A DNA stretch of 64,000 nucleotides from Geothrix sp. (lineage in GTDB: Bacteria; Acidobacteriota; Holophagae; Holophagales; Holophagaceae), in assembly GCA_030681515.1 (NCBI GenBank), contig JAUXSE010000011.1, positions 1 to 64,000 of the forward strand. Reading direction: 5' to 3'. Position numbers and translations under genes: made by a program. Position 1 is the first letter of the stretch. Each line of letters begins with the position of its first letter. Below, piece after piece: positions 19,181 through 28,579 of this stretch. Below the pieces are notes generated by a model. It searched no databases. It was not told where the DNA came from and saw only the letters and a program-made list of their open reading frames with translations.

Positions 19181-20119
19181 TCAGGCGAGCAGATGCAGGG
19201 CGAGGTGGACGGCGATGCGGGCGCTGGCCTCGGCGCCCTCCAGCGTGGGGGCCAGTTCCATGATGTCGGCGCCCACCCAGGGCGCGGGCCACTGCCGGGC
19301 GGCGTGGATCAGGCTCAGGGTTTCGGGCAGGTCCAGGCCGCCGGGTACGGGCTCGGCCACCGCGGGCACCAGGACGGGATCGAGGACATCCAGGTCCAGG
19401 CTCAGGTAGGCCGGGCCCTGGCCCACGGCGGCGAGATCCTCCTTCAGGCGCGGGGCCAGCAGGGGATCGCGCAGATCCGCGGGCGTCCACATGCGCACGC
19501 CGGCCGCCTGCAGGAAGGCCAGTTCCTCATCGTCGAAGCGCGGGGCCCGCAGGCCCGCCTGCATCACCCGGTCCGGATCCACCAGGCCTTCTTCGAGGGC
19601 CTGCCGGAGCCAGGTGCCATGGTGGATGTCCGTGCCCCAGGCGGCGCCATCCGCGGCGTCCGGGTGGGCGTCCAGGTGGAGCAGGCCCAGGGGCCCGTGC
19701 TGGAGGGCCAGGGCGCGGAGGGCGCCCAGGGTGAGGGAATGATCCCCGCCGAGCATGAGGGTGCGGCAACCGGTCATGGCCCAGGCGCCCACGGTGGCCT
19801 GCACCGTCGCCAGGGCCTCGGCCAGCGAAAAGGGCAGGGTGGGGATGTTGCCGCCATCCAGCCACCCGTGGGCCGCCGCAGGGCCGAGCACCGGACGGCC
19901 CTCTCGGAGCCGTTCTGGCATCGGATGGGAACCGAGCCCCATGGAGGCGGCGCGCATGGCCCAGGGGCCCAGGCGGGCGCCAGGCCGGTTGATGACGCCG
20001 GCATCGCAGGGCGCGCCGAGCACCACGCCGGTGGCGGGACGGGGATCCACGCAGAGGGGCAGGCCAAGGAAAGGCGTCAGGCCCGTGCGAAGACCCTGCA
20101 TGAGGACATCAGCGGACAT
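19181..20119 (-). CDS. Arginase/agmatinase/formimidoylglutamase family protein
   Basis: The 312-residue protein carries the ureohydrolase metal-binding motifs in order: GGDHS, HLDAHPD and SLDLDVLDP, with a final DIMELAP. The family uses two Mn ions to hydrolyse guanidino or formimino groups. Sequence alone does not separate arginase (giving ornithine) from agmatinase or HutG. ATG 20119 is supported by AGGAG 6 nt upstream and overlaps the PlsC-like gene by 11 bp. Its neighbours, a PlsC-type acyltransferase and a GNAT acyltransferase, raise the idea of ornithine supply for an amino-acid lipid. Confidence 0.9.
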   Translation of the reverse strand: MSADVLMQGLRTGLTPFLGLPLCVDPRPATGVVLGAPCDAGVINRPGARLGPWAMRAASMGLGSHPMPERLREGRPVLGPAAAHGWLDGGNIPTLPFSLAEALATVQATVGAWAMTGCRTLMLGGDHSLTLGALRALALQHGPLGLLHLDAHPDAADGAAWGTDIHHGTWLRQALEEGLVDPDRVMQAGLRAPRFDDEELAFLQAAGVRMWTPADLRDPLLAPRLKEDLAAVGQGPAYLSLDLDVLDPVLVPAVAEPVPGGLDLPETLSLIHAARQWPAPWVGADIMELAPTLEGAEASARIAVHLALHLLA

Positions 20120-20789
20120 CGGAGCTCCTGGGTGCAAGGGCGGTCCTGAAGGCGGAGATCCACGCCCCTGGGCAGCTGAAATCGGTGGGAAACAGCGGTG
20201 CCTCTGCGGACACGGTGACGGGCGTACGCGTGGAGAAGAGGGTCTGGAGGTGCGGCAGCAGGGTTTCGTCACCGGTCCATGGATAGTGCGGGGCGGGACT
20301 GGAGATCCGCATGGGCTGGGCGGGCAGGCCCAGGTGGTAGGCCGCGCGCAGGCCGCCCTCGTAGAAGCCGGCCAGCCGCTCGCCGCGGGTGGTGGTGCCC
20401 TCGGGGAACAGCAACATGTCACGGCCGTTCTGGAGTGAGGCTGTGAAGCAGGCCAGGGTCGCGGCGCGGCTGGTGGCGTCCTCCCGGTCCACGAAATGGA
20501 TGCCGGACTTCCGGGCCCAGCGGCCGATGAGGGGGTAGCTGGTGACTTCGCCCTTGGCGATGGTGCCCATGGGGCGGAGGCTCCCGAGGATCACGCCATC
20601 CACCCAACTGAGGTGGTTGGCCACCCAGAGGGGGATATCCGATCTCGGGTGTCCCCGAATCTCCAGATCCACGCCCAGGGCCGGAAGCAGGCGCCGCGCC
20701 CAGCGGTGCATGCCCGGCTGGGGTTCCGCTCTGACCGCCAGATCCGGCAGCAGGGCGAAGGTGGGCCAGAGAACGCCGGCCCAGGACAT
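20109..20789 (-). CDS. PlsC-family 1-acylglycerol-3-phosphate acyltransferase-like protein
   Basis: The 226-residue protein shows the acyltransferase motifs: block I NHLSWVD (HX4D), then KGEVTSYPLIGRW, and block III FPEGTTTRGERL. The family transfers a fatty acyl chain to lysophosphatidate or other hydroxylated lipid acceptors at the inner membrane; OlsA of ornithine-lipid synthesis belongs here too. The start at ATG 20789 shares a base with the GNAT stop (TGATG). Substrate is not decidable from sequence. Confidence 0.87.
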   Translation of the reverse strand: MSWAGVLWPTFALLPDLAVRAEPQPGMHRWARRLLPALGVDLEIRGHPRSDIPLWVANHLSWVDGVILGSLRPMGTIAKGEVTSYPLIGRWARKSGIHFVDREDATSRAATLACFTASLQNGRDMLLFPEGTTTRGERLAGFYEGGLRAAYHLGLPAQPMRISSPAPHYPWTGDETLLPHLQTLFSTRTPVTVSAEAPLFPTDFSCPGAWISAFRTALAPRSSDVR

Positions 20790-21325
20790 CAGGAGACCAG
20801 CCTGAGGCGGGTGTAGCGGGCCCGGACGCGCTCCAGATCGTCGCGCGTGATGGCCGACCACAGCCGCGTATCGCCGGGAGCGTAGAAGTCCTGGACTTCC
20901 TCCACCACCCGGGCGCCCAGGGCGTTGTGGACGCTGCGGGCATCGGTGTTGCCGGGCTCGACCAGGAAGCGGCACTCGTCCACGTTCTCGTTCAGGAGCT
21001 TGGAGACCATGGCCCGGATGAGCAGATAGTTCACCCGGCCCTTCTGGTATTCGGGATGCACGGCGAGGGTGGCGCAGTAGACCGTGGTCCCCCGCACGAA
21101 GTTCAGCACGTAGCCCACGGGCCGGTCGCCATCAAGGGCCAGGAAGCACCAGTCGCGGTACAGCTCGGTGCAGAGGCGCAGGTAGTGGGGGCAGAGCTCC
21201 CCGGTGCCGTCACCGGACCAGATCTCCGATTCCAGACGGCGGAGGTGGACGAAGTCGGAACTGCCCAGGGGGCGGACGGTGTAGCGAGCGCCTTCGGGAT
21301 GGGGGGTGAGCTGCTCGATGGTCAT
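20789..21325 (-). CDS. GNAT-family N-acyltransferase
   Basis: The 178-residue protein has the GNAT core: GDRPVGYVLNFVRGTTVY (strands 2-4), then YCATLAVHPEYQKGRVNYLL, which holds the acyl-CoA-binding loop, and SVHNALGARVV near the end. ATG 21325 is chosen over 21346 because GGGAGG lies 6 nt upstream. It heads the coupled run GNAT, PlsC-like, arginase-like, so it may modify an amino acid or polyamine. This is an inference; the acceptor is unknown. Confidence 0.82.
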   Translation of the reverse strand: MTIEQLTPHPEGARYTVRPLGSSDFVHLRRLESEIWSGDGTGELCPHYLRLCTELYRDWCFLALDGDRPVGYVLNFVRGTTVYCATLAVHPEYQKGRVNYLLIRAMVSKLLNENVDECRFLVEPGNTDARSVHNALGARVVEEVQDFYAPGDTRLWSAITRDDLERVRARYTRLRLVS

Positions 21326-21512
21326 GTCGTGCCTCCCTGGGTTCATGTCCAGGGTCGGTCACGGTGATGACGGCGGCGTGGCGGCGGTGCCAACTTGGCG
21401 AGAATAGACTGAAACCAAGCGGTGACGGGCATCCGCGAAGCAGGGATTGCAAGTTTCGGATCCGGATGTGACGGAGGAATGTCCTGGCTGTCACATGTCT
21501 GGAATTAACGGC

Positions 21513-22529
21513 TCAGAAGAAGGGCGCCACCAGCTTGAGGAAGCCCGCCGCCAGCAGGGCGCTGATGGGGATGGTCAGAACCCAGGCCACGACGATGTTT
21601 CCGGCTACGCCCCAGCGCACGGCGCTGGCGTTCATGGAGGTGCCCACGCCCATGATGGCGCCGGTGATGCTGTGGGTGGTGCTGACGGGGATGCCGAAGT
21701 GCGCGGTGGTGAAAAGTACCGCCGCGGCGGCGGTTTCGGCGGCGAAACCGTGGATGGGACGCAGCTTCACGATCCTGGATCCCATGGTCTTGATGATCTT
21801 CCACCCGCCGGAGGCGGTGCCGAGGGCCATGAAGGTGGCGCTCCCGATCTTCACCCACAGGGGGACGACCACATTCGCCTTGGCATCCATGGGCAGGTGG
21901 AACTTGTAGGCGATCATGGCGAGGCAGATGATCCCCATGGCCTTCTGTGCGTCATTCTGGCCATGGGTGAAGGACATGGCGGCGGCGCTGACGAGCTGCG
22001 CCTTCCGGAACACGACATTCACCTTGTGTCCCGGGAAGTGCCGCACGATCCACAGGATGGCCAGGATGAGGACCATGCCCACGATGAAGCCCATGGCGGG
22101 CGAAATGAGGATGAAGGCGCCGATCTCCTTGAGCTTCTTCATGTGGAGGGCGTCGAAGCCCGCGTGGGCCACCACGGCCCCGGTGAGTCCGCCCAGCAGC
22201 GTGTGGCTGGTGCTGGAGGGGATGCCGAACCACCAGGTCAGGAGATCCCAGGTGATGGCGGCCATCAGGGCCGCGGCGATCACCGCGGGGACCACATGCT
22301 GGCTTTCGGCGATGCCCTTGGCGATGGTCGTGGCCACGGAGGTTCCGGCCAGCGCCCCGGCGAAATTCAGGGTCGCGGACATGGCCAGGGCGTATTTGGC
22401 GGGCAGCACGCCGGTGCTGACCACGGTGGCGATGGAGTTGGCGGTGTCGTGGAAGCCGTTGATGTAGTCAATTCCCCAGGCCAGCAGGACCAGTACGGCG
22501 AGGGAGGGGATGAGGAACACTTCGAGCAT
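21513..22529 (-). CDS. pit: PiT-family inorganic phosphate transporter
   Basis: This 338-residue inner-membrane protein has the PiT signature repeats: DYINGFHDTANSIATVVSTG near the N-terminus and FTHGQNDAQKAMGI in the second half. It also has the duplicated IPSSTSHTLLGG and IPVSTTHSITGA loops, and about ten TM helices. PiT carriers move metal-phosphate by proton or sodium symport with lower affinity than Pst. It lies 7 bp downstream of its usual partner, a DUF47 protein. Confidence 0.95.
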   Translation of the reverse strand: MLEVFLIPSLAVLVLLAWGIDYINGFHDTANSIATVVSTGVLPAKYALAMSATLNFAGALAGTSVATTIAKGIAESQHVVPAVIAAALMAAITWDLLTWWFGIPSSTSHTLLGGLTGAVVAHAGFDALHMKKLKEIGAFILISPAMGFIVGMVLILAILWIVRHFPGHKVNVVFRKAQLVSAAAMSFTHGQNDAQKAMGIICLAMIAYKFHLPMDAKANVVVPLWVKIGSATFMALGTASGGWKIIKTMGSRIVKLRPIHGFAAETAAAAVLFTTAHFGIPVSTTHSITGAIMGVGTSMNASAVRWGVAGNIVVAWVLTIPISALLAAGFLKLVAPFF

Positions 22530-22536
22530 GGCCGGC

Positions 22537-23184
22537 TCAGGCGTTCTTCATGACGGTGGAGCCGACGACCTTCGCCACCAGTTCGATCTTGTCCGTCGCG
22601 TCCTCGATCCGGTTGAGCAGTTCCTTCCACTTGATGAGCTCGATGGGATCCTTGGGATCCTCGAAGATCTGGGCGAGCGCGGTGTGGTAGATGGAATCCG
22701 CCTTGTTCTCCAGGGTATGCACCCGCCGGATGCGGTCCCGGATCTCCTTCTGGTTGGACATGTTCCGGAGGGACCGGATGAGGTGGAGGAGCTCCCCGGA
22801 ACCCTCGACGATGATGGAGCTGATCTCCGTGACGGCCGGCAGCACGTGCGCGATGCGGTAGAGGATGAGGCGCTCACAGACGGCATGGATGGCGTCCACC
22901 ACGTCATCGAGGGCGTGGGCCAGCTGCATGATGTCTTCCCGGTCTATGGGGGTGACGAAGGTCTGATTCAGGCGGTCCATGATTTCGCGGGTGAGATCGT
23001 CGCCCGCGTGTTCCAGATCCTTCATCTGGCGCCGGAGCTCGGCGAAGCGGGCGGGATCGTTGCTCCGGATCTCCCGGTCGAAGAGCTGGGAAGCCTGGTA
23101 GGCGTTGGCGGCGGCGGACTCCAGCAGGTCGTAGAAGACCATCTCCCGGGGTTTGAGCCAGCGCATCAGGGTATTCAAAGACAT
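22537..23184 (-). CDS. DUF47 (PhoU-like) Pit accessory protein
   Basis: The 215-residue, all-helical protein has the DUF47/PhoU_div pattern: DLTREIMDRLNQTFVTPIDR, DIMQLAHALDDVVDAIHA, and a late ENKADSIYHTALAQIFED. Such proteins are encoded next to Pit carriers and control their activity. It is cotranscribed with pit and divergent from phoR, with about 113 bp between the two starts for promoters. Confidence 0.92.
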   Translation of the reverse strand: MSLNTLMRWLKPREMVFYDLLESAAANAYQASQLFDREIRSNDPARFAELRRQMKDLEHAGDDLTREIMDRLNQTFVTPIDREDIMQLAHALDDVVDAIHAVCERLILYRIAHVLPAVTEISSIIVEGSGELLHLIRSLRNMSNQKEIRDRIRRVHTLENKADSIYHTALAQIFEDPKDPIELIKWKELLNRIEDATDKIELVAKVVGSTVMKNA

Positions 23185-23297
23185 TGGAAGCTCCCGGGAT
23201 CAGCTTTCAACTGTACCGGGTCCAAGGCCGTTACCGGAGCGTAAATTCGACGGCCCCCGCTGGGCGGCGGGCTCCCGGCGGTGTATGGTCAAAGGGC

Positions 23298-24665
23298 ATG
23301 GACCAGCCGGAATCCCCGCGTGGTGACGGATCGGGACTCCCGGTCTTCCTTGGCCGGGCGCTGATCTGCCTGGCCTCGATGCTGTTCCTCGGCTTCGGGC
23401 TGGGCATGAACGTCCACAAAGGGGCGTCCATGCTCTGGACGCTGGGGCTGCTGGCCACCCTCGGCCTGGTGCTGATCCTCATGGCCCGCTGGCAGGTGCG
23501 GACCTTGGCCGAGCCCCTGGGCCAGCTGCTGGGAGGAACCCGGCCCCACGCCATCGAGGATCTCCCCCGCGCCTGGTCGGCGCTGGAACGGGAGAACCTC
23601 GACCTGAAGGAGAAGGCGGCCCGCGAGGACCGGCTGCTGCCCGGGATCATGGCCCGGCTGGAGGAGGGGGTGCTCCTGTTCGGCCCCGGCGGCGGCCTGG
23701 AGCAGTTCAACCCCGCCGCCCAGCGCCACCTGGGGCTCGGCGCGCCCCTGGCGAAGGGCATGGCGGTGGGCGAGGTGTTCCGCGATCCCGAAGGCCCCCG
23801 GGCGGTCCAGAAGGCCTACCGCGGGACGCCCTGTGAATGGCGCCTGGCGCGGGCCGGTCGGACGCTGCGCGTCCGGGCGATCCCCTTCGCGCCACTGGGC
23901 TCCGTGAGTGGCGTGCTGCTCACGCTGGACGATGTCACCAGCCAGGAGGCCCTGGAGACCACCCGCCAGAAATTCATTTCCAATGTGAGCCATGAGTTGA
24001 AGACGCCGGTGACGGCCATCCGCATCGCCGCGGAAAACCTCCAGGCGGAGGAGATTCCGGATACGGCCCGGGAAAGCGCCCAGTCCCTCCTCCGCTCCGT
24101 GGACCGTCTGGCCCTGCTGCTCGGCGATCTGTCGGAGCTGAGCCGGATCGAGAGCGGCGCCCTGAGCCTGGCTCCCGAGCGCCTGGATCTCGCCGCATTC
24201 CTGGATGCCTTGATGAGGGATCTCCAGCCTCGGGGCGCGGCCTGCGGCGTCCTGCTGGCTCTGGAGGCCGATGCGCCCGCCGGAGCGACGATCCTGGCGG
24301 ATCCGTTGCGGCTTCACCAGGTCATCGAGAACCTCGTCTCCAACGCCCTGAAATTCAGTCCGCGCGGGGGGCGGGTCGAGCTGGTGGTCCGCGTCACGGG
24401 CCAGGGGCAGACCTGGGAGGTGCGGGACCAGGGCCCGGGCATCGCCGAGGCCGAGCAGGGGCGCATCTTTGAACGCTTCTACCGGGCCCAGGCCGCCCAA
24501 GCGAAACCGGGCACGGGCCTGGGCCTGGCCATCGTGAAGCACCTGTGCCGGCTGATGGGGGGCGAAGTCACGGTGGAAAGCAGGCCTGGCGAGGGCGCCA
24601 CCTTCCGGGTGATGCTGCCGCCCCATCCCGGGCGCCCGGATCAGGAGGCCGCCGTCCCAAGATAG
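23298..24665 (+). CDS. phoR: PhoR-type phosphate-sensing histidine kinase
   Basis: The 455-residue kinase has two N-terminal TM helices close together (about 16-34 and 42-60), so there is almost no periplasmic sensor, as in PhoR. A PAS-like region follows (about 110-210), then HisKA (SNVSHELKTPVTAIRI) and HATPase (NLVSNALKFSP, RDQGPGIAEAEQGRIFERF, GTGLGLAIVKH). It would phosphorylate PhoB when phosphate is low, with PhoU and Pst as the sensor. The gene lies between pit/DUF47 and phoB but on the opposite strand, converging on phoB with only 26 bp between stops. ATG 23298 begins just before the first TM. Confidence 0.87.
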   Translation: MDQPESPRGDGSGLPVFLGRALICLASMLFLGFGLGMNVHKGASMLWTLGLLATLGLVLILMARWQVRTLAEPLGQLLGGTRPHAIEDLPRAWSALERENLDLKEKAAREDRLLPGIMARLEEGVLLFGPGGGLEQFNPAAQRHLGLGAPLAKGMAVGEVFRDPEGPRAVQKAYRGTPCEWRLARAGRTLRVRAIPFAPLGSVSGVLLTLDDVTSQEALETTRQKFISNVSHELKTPVTAIRIAAENLQAEEIPDTARESAQSLLRSVDRLALLLGDLSELSRIESGALSLAPERLDLAAFLDALMRDLQPRGAACGVLLALEADAPAGATILADPLRLHQVIENLVSNALKFSPRGGRVELVVRVTGQGQTWEVRDQGPGIAEAEQGRIFERFYRAQAAQAKPGTGLGLAIVKHLCRLMGGEVTVESRPGEGATFRVMLPPHPGRPDQEAAVPR

Positions 24666-24691
24666 CGGGACGGGTTCTTTCTAAATGGATC

Positions 24692-25393
24692 CTAATCCGC
24701 GGTCCCACCCAGCCGGTAGCCGACACCCACCACGGTCTCGATCAGTTCCGCGGCCCTCTCGCCGATCTTGGCGCGGACCCGGCGGACGTGGGCGTCAATG
24801 GTGCGGCTTTCGCCCAGGTACTCCAGCCCCCAGACCTGCTGGAGGATCTTCTCGCGGGTGAGCACGCGCCGGGGATTGGCCAGGAAATAGGTCAGCAGCT
24901 CGAATTCCCGCCGGGTCAGTTCCACGAGTTGACCGTCCACCCGCGCCGCGTGCATATCCAGATCCACGGTGATGGGACCGAAGCTCAGCTTGGGCACCCG
25001 CTCGGGAGGGCCGGCCGGGGCGGAGCGGCGGAGGATGGCGCGCAGCCGGGCCGCGAGCTCCCGGGCCGAGAAGGGCTTGGAGATGTAGTCGTCCGCGCCG
25101 AGTTCGAGGCCCAGCACCCGGTCAATCTCTTCGCTGCGGGCCGTGACGAGAAGCACGGGCAGCGCCTTCAGCGAAGGGTGGGAACGGATCGCCCGCAGGA
25201 CATCGAGGCCGTCCATGTCCGGAAGGCTGAGATCCAGCAGGGCGGCATCGAGTCTCGCCCCGGAGGCGTTGAGGGCGTTGAGGGCGTCCCGGCCCGTGCC
25301 CACGGCCACGAGGCTGAAACCCTCCCGGCGGAGGTGCTGTTCGAGGCCCAGGCGGATCTCGGCGTCGTCTTCCAGGAGGAGGATGTGGGTCAT
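24692..25393 (-). CDS. phoB: PhoB-type response regulator
   Basis: The 233-residue OmpR/PhoB regulator has a receiver (LLLEDD; LLDLSLPDMDG with the phospho-acceptor Asp; LLVTAR; YISKPF) and a winged-helix domain (LTRREFELLTYFLANPRRVL; ESRTIDAHVRRVRAKIG; VVGVGYRL). It is the last gene of the pst-phoU-phoB run, 14 bp after phoU. Dimeric PhoB activates the pho regulon. The receiver and DNA-binding signatures are intact. Confidence 0.9.
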   Translation of the reverse strand: MTHILLLEDDAEIRLGLEQHLRREGFSLVAVGTGRDALNALNASGARLDAALLDLSLPDMDGLDVLRAIRSHPSLKALPVLLVTARSEEIDRVLGLELGADDYISKPFSARELAARLRAILRRSAPAGPPERVPKLSFGPITVDLDMHAARVDGQLVELTRREFELLTYFLANPRRVLTREKILQQVWGLEYLGESRTIDAHVRRVRAKIGERAAELIETVVGVGYRLGGTAD

Positions 25394-25407
25394 GGGTACC
25401 TTCGATC

Positions 25408-26073
25408 CTATTCTGCGGAATCGCTTTGGAGATAGGCGTGCTTGGCGCTCCGGCCCTCGAGGATGAACAGCACCTCTTCCGCGATGTTGGTGGCCTGGTC
25501 CGCGATGCGCTCCCAGTTCTTGATGACCAGGATGAGGTGGCTGGCCCGCTCGATGCACAGGGGATCGGACATCATCAGGCGGAGCAGCTCCCGGTAGATC
25601 TGGCCGTACAGTTCGTCCACGGAGTCGTCGGCATTGATCACCGTGCGGGCCAGGCCCGCGTCGCTGCCGATGAACGCATCCACGGCCCACCGGACCATCC
25701 CGCGGGTCTCCTGGCCCATGCGTTCGAGCAGGCCGCCGGTAAGAATGGGAGGGTGCACGAAGGTGGCACGCCGGGCGATGTTGCAGCAGTGGTCGCCGAT
25801 GCGCTCGATCTCCGGGACGATCTTGAGGCTGGAGGCAATCAGGCGCAGATCCCCGGCTGCCGGCGACCTCAGCGCGAGCAGGTCCACGCACAGCCGGTCC
25901 AGTTTCAGCTCCCACTCGTCGAGGCTCCGGTCCATGGCCATCACCTGCTCGGCCTTGGCCTGGGACCGTTCGCCTAGCGCCTGGTTCGTCAGATCAATCA
26001 TCTGCTCGGCCAGCCCCGCCATGGCCAGGATGCCATCCCGCAGATCCTTCAGTTCCTGGTCGAATTGGCGCAT
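25408..26073 (-). CDS. phoU: Phosphate signalling protein PhoU
   Basis: The 221-residue protein has two PhoU three-helix repeats. Acidic metal-binding signatures are visible in the first (MDRSLDEWELKLDRLC, then LRLIASSLKIVPEIERIGDH) and the second (DDSVDELYGQIYRELL, ASHLILVIKNWERIADQATN). PhoU connects the Pst transporter to PhoR and keeps the regulon off when phosphate is ample. Its ATG overlaps the pstB stop (TGATG). Confidence 0.94.
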   Translation of the reverse strand: MRQFDQELKDLRDGILAMAGLAEQMIDLTNQALGERSQAKAEQVMAMDRSLDEWELKLDRLCVDLLALRSPAAGDLRLIASSLKIVPEIERIGDHCCNIARRATFVHPPILTGGLLERMGQETRGMVRWAVDAFIGSDAGLARTVINADDSVDELYGQIYRELLRLMMSDPLCIERASHLILVIKNWERIADQATNIAEEVLFILEGRSAKHAYLQSDSAE

Positions 26074-26981
26074 CAGCCGAACCTCCCCGTGATGTAGTCC
26101 TCGGTCATGCGATGCCCGGGATTGGTGAACAGTTTTTCAGTGAGTCCCGTCTCGATGAGCTTTCCCATCCAGAAGAAGGCGGTATGGTCGCTCACCCGGG
26201 CGGCCTGCTGCATGTTGTGGGTGACGATCACGATGGTGAATTCGCGCTTCAACTCGAGGATAAGCTCCTCGACCCGGGCCGTGGCGATGGGATCGAGCGC
26301 CGAGCAGGGTTCGTCCATGAGGATGATCTCCGGACGGACGGCCAGGGCCCGGGCGATGCAGAGCCGCTGCTGCTGGCCGCCCGAAAGCCCCTGGGCCGAC
26401 TCCTTCAGGCGGTCCTTCACTTCCTCCCAGAGGCCGGCGCCCTTCAGGCTGCGTTCCACGGCCTCTTCGAGGACGACGCGGTCGCCCTGGCCCTGGATGC
26501 GCAGTCCGTAGGCCACGTTCTCGTAGATGGACTTGGGGAAGGGGTTCGATTTCTGGAAGACCATCCCGGCCCGTTTCCGGAGGGAGATCACATCGGTTCC
26601 GGGGGCATAGACGTCGGTATCCCCCATCATCACGCGGCCCTCGATCCGGACATCGTCAATGAGGTCGTTCATCCGGTTCAGGCATCGCAGGAGGGTGCTC
26701 TTCCCGCATCCCGAGGGTCCGATGAAGGACATGACGGAGTGGCGGGCCACCTGGAGGTTGATGTCGTCCAGGGCCTGCTTCTCCCCGTAGAAGAGGTTCA
26801 GCCGTTCCACCTTGAGCAGGGTGGGCGCGGAGAGCACGGAGGGATCCGTGAGTGGAAGATCGGGCTGGGGGAAGATCCCAGCCCGCCTGGCGGCTCCGTC
26901 GAGAGGCGCGTGCAGGAGGGCGGGCTCCGGCACGGGGCGGGGGTCGTCGATGTCCATGTCGATGGCTCCGGTGATCATCAT
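26073..26981 (-). CDS. pstB: Phosphate ABC transporter ATP-binding protein
   Basis: The 302-residue ATPase has Walker [10 protein letters not shown], the Q-loop [18 protein letters not shown], signature [15 protein letters not shown], Walker [13 protein letters not shown] and the H-loop [18 protein letters not shown]. Together these are diagnostic of PstB. It is about 40-45 residues longer than usual because of a proline-rich N-terminal extension before [17 protein letters not shown]. The ATG at 26981 shares a base with the pstA stop (TGATG). A downstream GTG could give a normal-length protein, so the true start is not certain. Confidence 0.95.
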   Translation of the reverse strand: MMITGAIDMDIDDPRPVPEPALLHAPLDGAARRAGIFPQPDLPLTDPSVLSAPTLLKVERLNLFYGEKQALDDINLQVARHSVMSFIGPSGCGKSTLLRCLNRMNDLIDDVRIEGRVMMGDTDVYAPGTDVISLRKRAGMVFQKSNPFPKSIYENVAYGLRIQGQGDRVVLEEAVERSLKGAGLWEEVKDRLKESAQGLSGGQQQRLCIARALAVRPEIILMDEPCSALDPIATARVEELILELKREFTIVIVTHNMQQAARVSDHTAFFWMGKLIETGLTEKLFTNPGHRMTEDYITGRFG

Positions 26982-28579
26982 CAGAAGGTGCTTCCGCCCA
27001 GGCGTTCCCGCAGCTTCCGCCGGAGGTTCAGGGCGAACAGGTTCAGGATGACCACCACCAGCAGGAGCAGGAAGGAGGCCATGAACACCATGGGCTTGGC
27101 TGCCTCGGAATTGGGGCTCTGGAACCCCACGTCGTAGATATGGAAGCCCAGGTGCATGAACTTGCGGTCCAGGTGGAAGAAGGGGAAGGTGCCGTCCAGG
27201 GGCATGGAGGGCGCCAGCTTCACGACTCCCGTGAGCATCAGGGGTGCCACTTCCCCCGCCCCGCGGGCGATCGCCAGGATCATGCCGGTGAGGATGCCCG
27301 GCGTGGCGCTCGGCAGCACGATGTTCCACAGGGTCTGCCACTTGGTGGCGCCCATGGCGAGACTGGCCTCCCGCTGGGAGCGGGGCACGGCGCCCAGCGC
27401 CTCCTCCGTGGCCACCACGACCACCGGAACGGTCAGTAGCGCGAGGGTCAGGGAGGCCCAGAGGATGCCGCCCGTGCCATAGGTCGGGGTGGGCAGGCTA
27501 TCGGAGAAGAAGAGCTGATCAATGGTTCCGCCCAGGCTGTAGACGAAGAATCCCAGGCCGAACACGCCGAAGACGATGGAAGGCACGCCCGCCAGATTGT
27601 TCACGGCCACGCGGACGGCCCGGACCATCCAGCCCTGCCGCGCATATTCGCGGAGGTAGAGCGCCGTGATGACGCCCAACGGGACCACCAGCACTGACAT
27701 CACCAGCACCATCATCACGGTGCCGAAGATGGCCGGGAAAATGCCCCCTTCGGTATTCGATTCGCGCGGGTCGTCCGCGAGGAATTCCCACAGGCGGGAC
27801 AGGTAGACGCCGAGCTTGTCGAGCCGGCCCATGGCATTGGCGGGGACCATCCGGACCACGCTGGCCAGGGGCAGCTCCCGGACCTGTCCATCCACCGTCT
27901 GTAGGCTGAGGGTCCATGATCTGGATTCCGACCGGGACTGTTCAAGTCCCGCCTGAAGCTCGTCATAGGCGGTCTGGAGGACGGCGTCCTTGGCGTCCAG
28001 GGCCTGGAGGGCGGACGGATCGCCCCCTCGCTCCAGTTTCTTGCGGGACAACCGGAGCCGGTCCATGCGGCGATTAAGATCTCCCACCTGTCCTTTTTCG
28101 GTGGACTGGATGCGGCGCCGGATCCGAAGGGTCTCCGGCAGGCGGTTCGCGGCCTCGGAGAGGGCGGAGGGGCCTGTCGCGACCAGCCGGCCGTCATGGC
28201 TGACGGAGACGATCCTTCCGATGAAGGGACCGTATTCGAGGCGCTCGATCAGGAGCGCGTCCTGCGGGATCTCCGGCGCGCTCAGCCCGGCGGTGAGGAT
28301 CCAGCGGAAATCCTGGCCGTAGATATCCCGGTTCCCGACCCGGAACTGGGTCTTGGCGGGCTCCTCGCCATGGGCGGGTTCGCGGCCCGTGATCTCGCCC
28401 AGGACTGGACCGTCGGGGGTCTGCACCTGGACCAGGGGGCTGGGCCAGAAATACCCCATCCCCTTGGCCGCGATGAACCCCACGAGACCGAGGATCATGG
28501 CCAGACAGAAGGCCAGCACCGTGGCGGAAAGCCACACGAAGACCCCACCCTGCCGGAAGCGTTCGGCCAGGCGGCTCAT
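26981..28579 (-). CDS. pstA: Phosphate ABC transporter permease PstA, long form
   Basis: The 532-residue permease is nearly twice the usual ~290. TM1 (about 12-34) is followed by a ~220-residue extra-membrane insert that contains a charged coiled coil (about 150-210). The BPD-transporter permease core comes after (about 285-520), with [19 protein letters not shown] and the EAA loop [20 protein letters not shown]. Long PstA/PstC pairs are known in some Pseudomonas and Vibrio relatives. Start and stop overlap pstC and pstB respectively. Confidence 0.92.
   Translation of the reverse strand: MSRLAERFRQGGVFVWLSATVLAFCLAMILGLVGFIAAKGMGYFWPSPLVQVQTPDGPVLGEITGREPAHGEEPAKTQFRVGNRDIYGQDFRWILTAGLSAPEIPQDALLIERLEYGPFIGRIVSVSHDGRLVATGPSALSEAANRLPETLRIRRRIQSTEKGQVGDLNRRMDRLRLSRKKLERGGDPSALQALDAKDAVLQTAYDELQAGLEQSRSESRSWTLSLQTVDGQVRELPLASVVRMVPANAMGRLDKLGVYLSRLWEFLADDPRESNTEGGIFPAIFGTVMMVLVMSVLVVPLGVITALYLREYARQGWMVRAVRVAVNNLAGVPSIVFGVFGLGFFVYSLGGTIDQLFFSDSLPTPTYGTGGILWASLTLALLTVPVVVVATEEALGAVPRSQREASLAMGATKWQTLWNIVLPSATPGILTGMILAIARGAGEVAPLMLTGVVKLAPSMPLDGTFPFFHLDRKFMHLGFHIYDVGFQSPNSEAAKPMVFMASFLLLLVVVILNLFALNLRRKLRERLGGSTF

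Noticed and set aside
23184-23297. N-terminal extension of the PhoR-type kinase
   Set aside because: It overlaps the divergent DUF47 start, has no motif, and a good start lies just before TM1.
24666-24691. Terminator between the convergent phoR and phoB genes
   Set aside because: GGGAC and GTCCC could pair only over a ~30-nt loop with unpaired bases; no compact stem is present.
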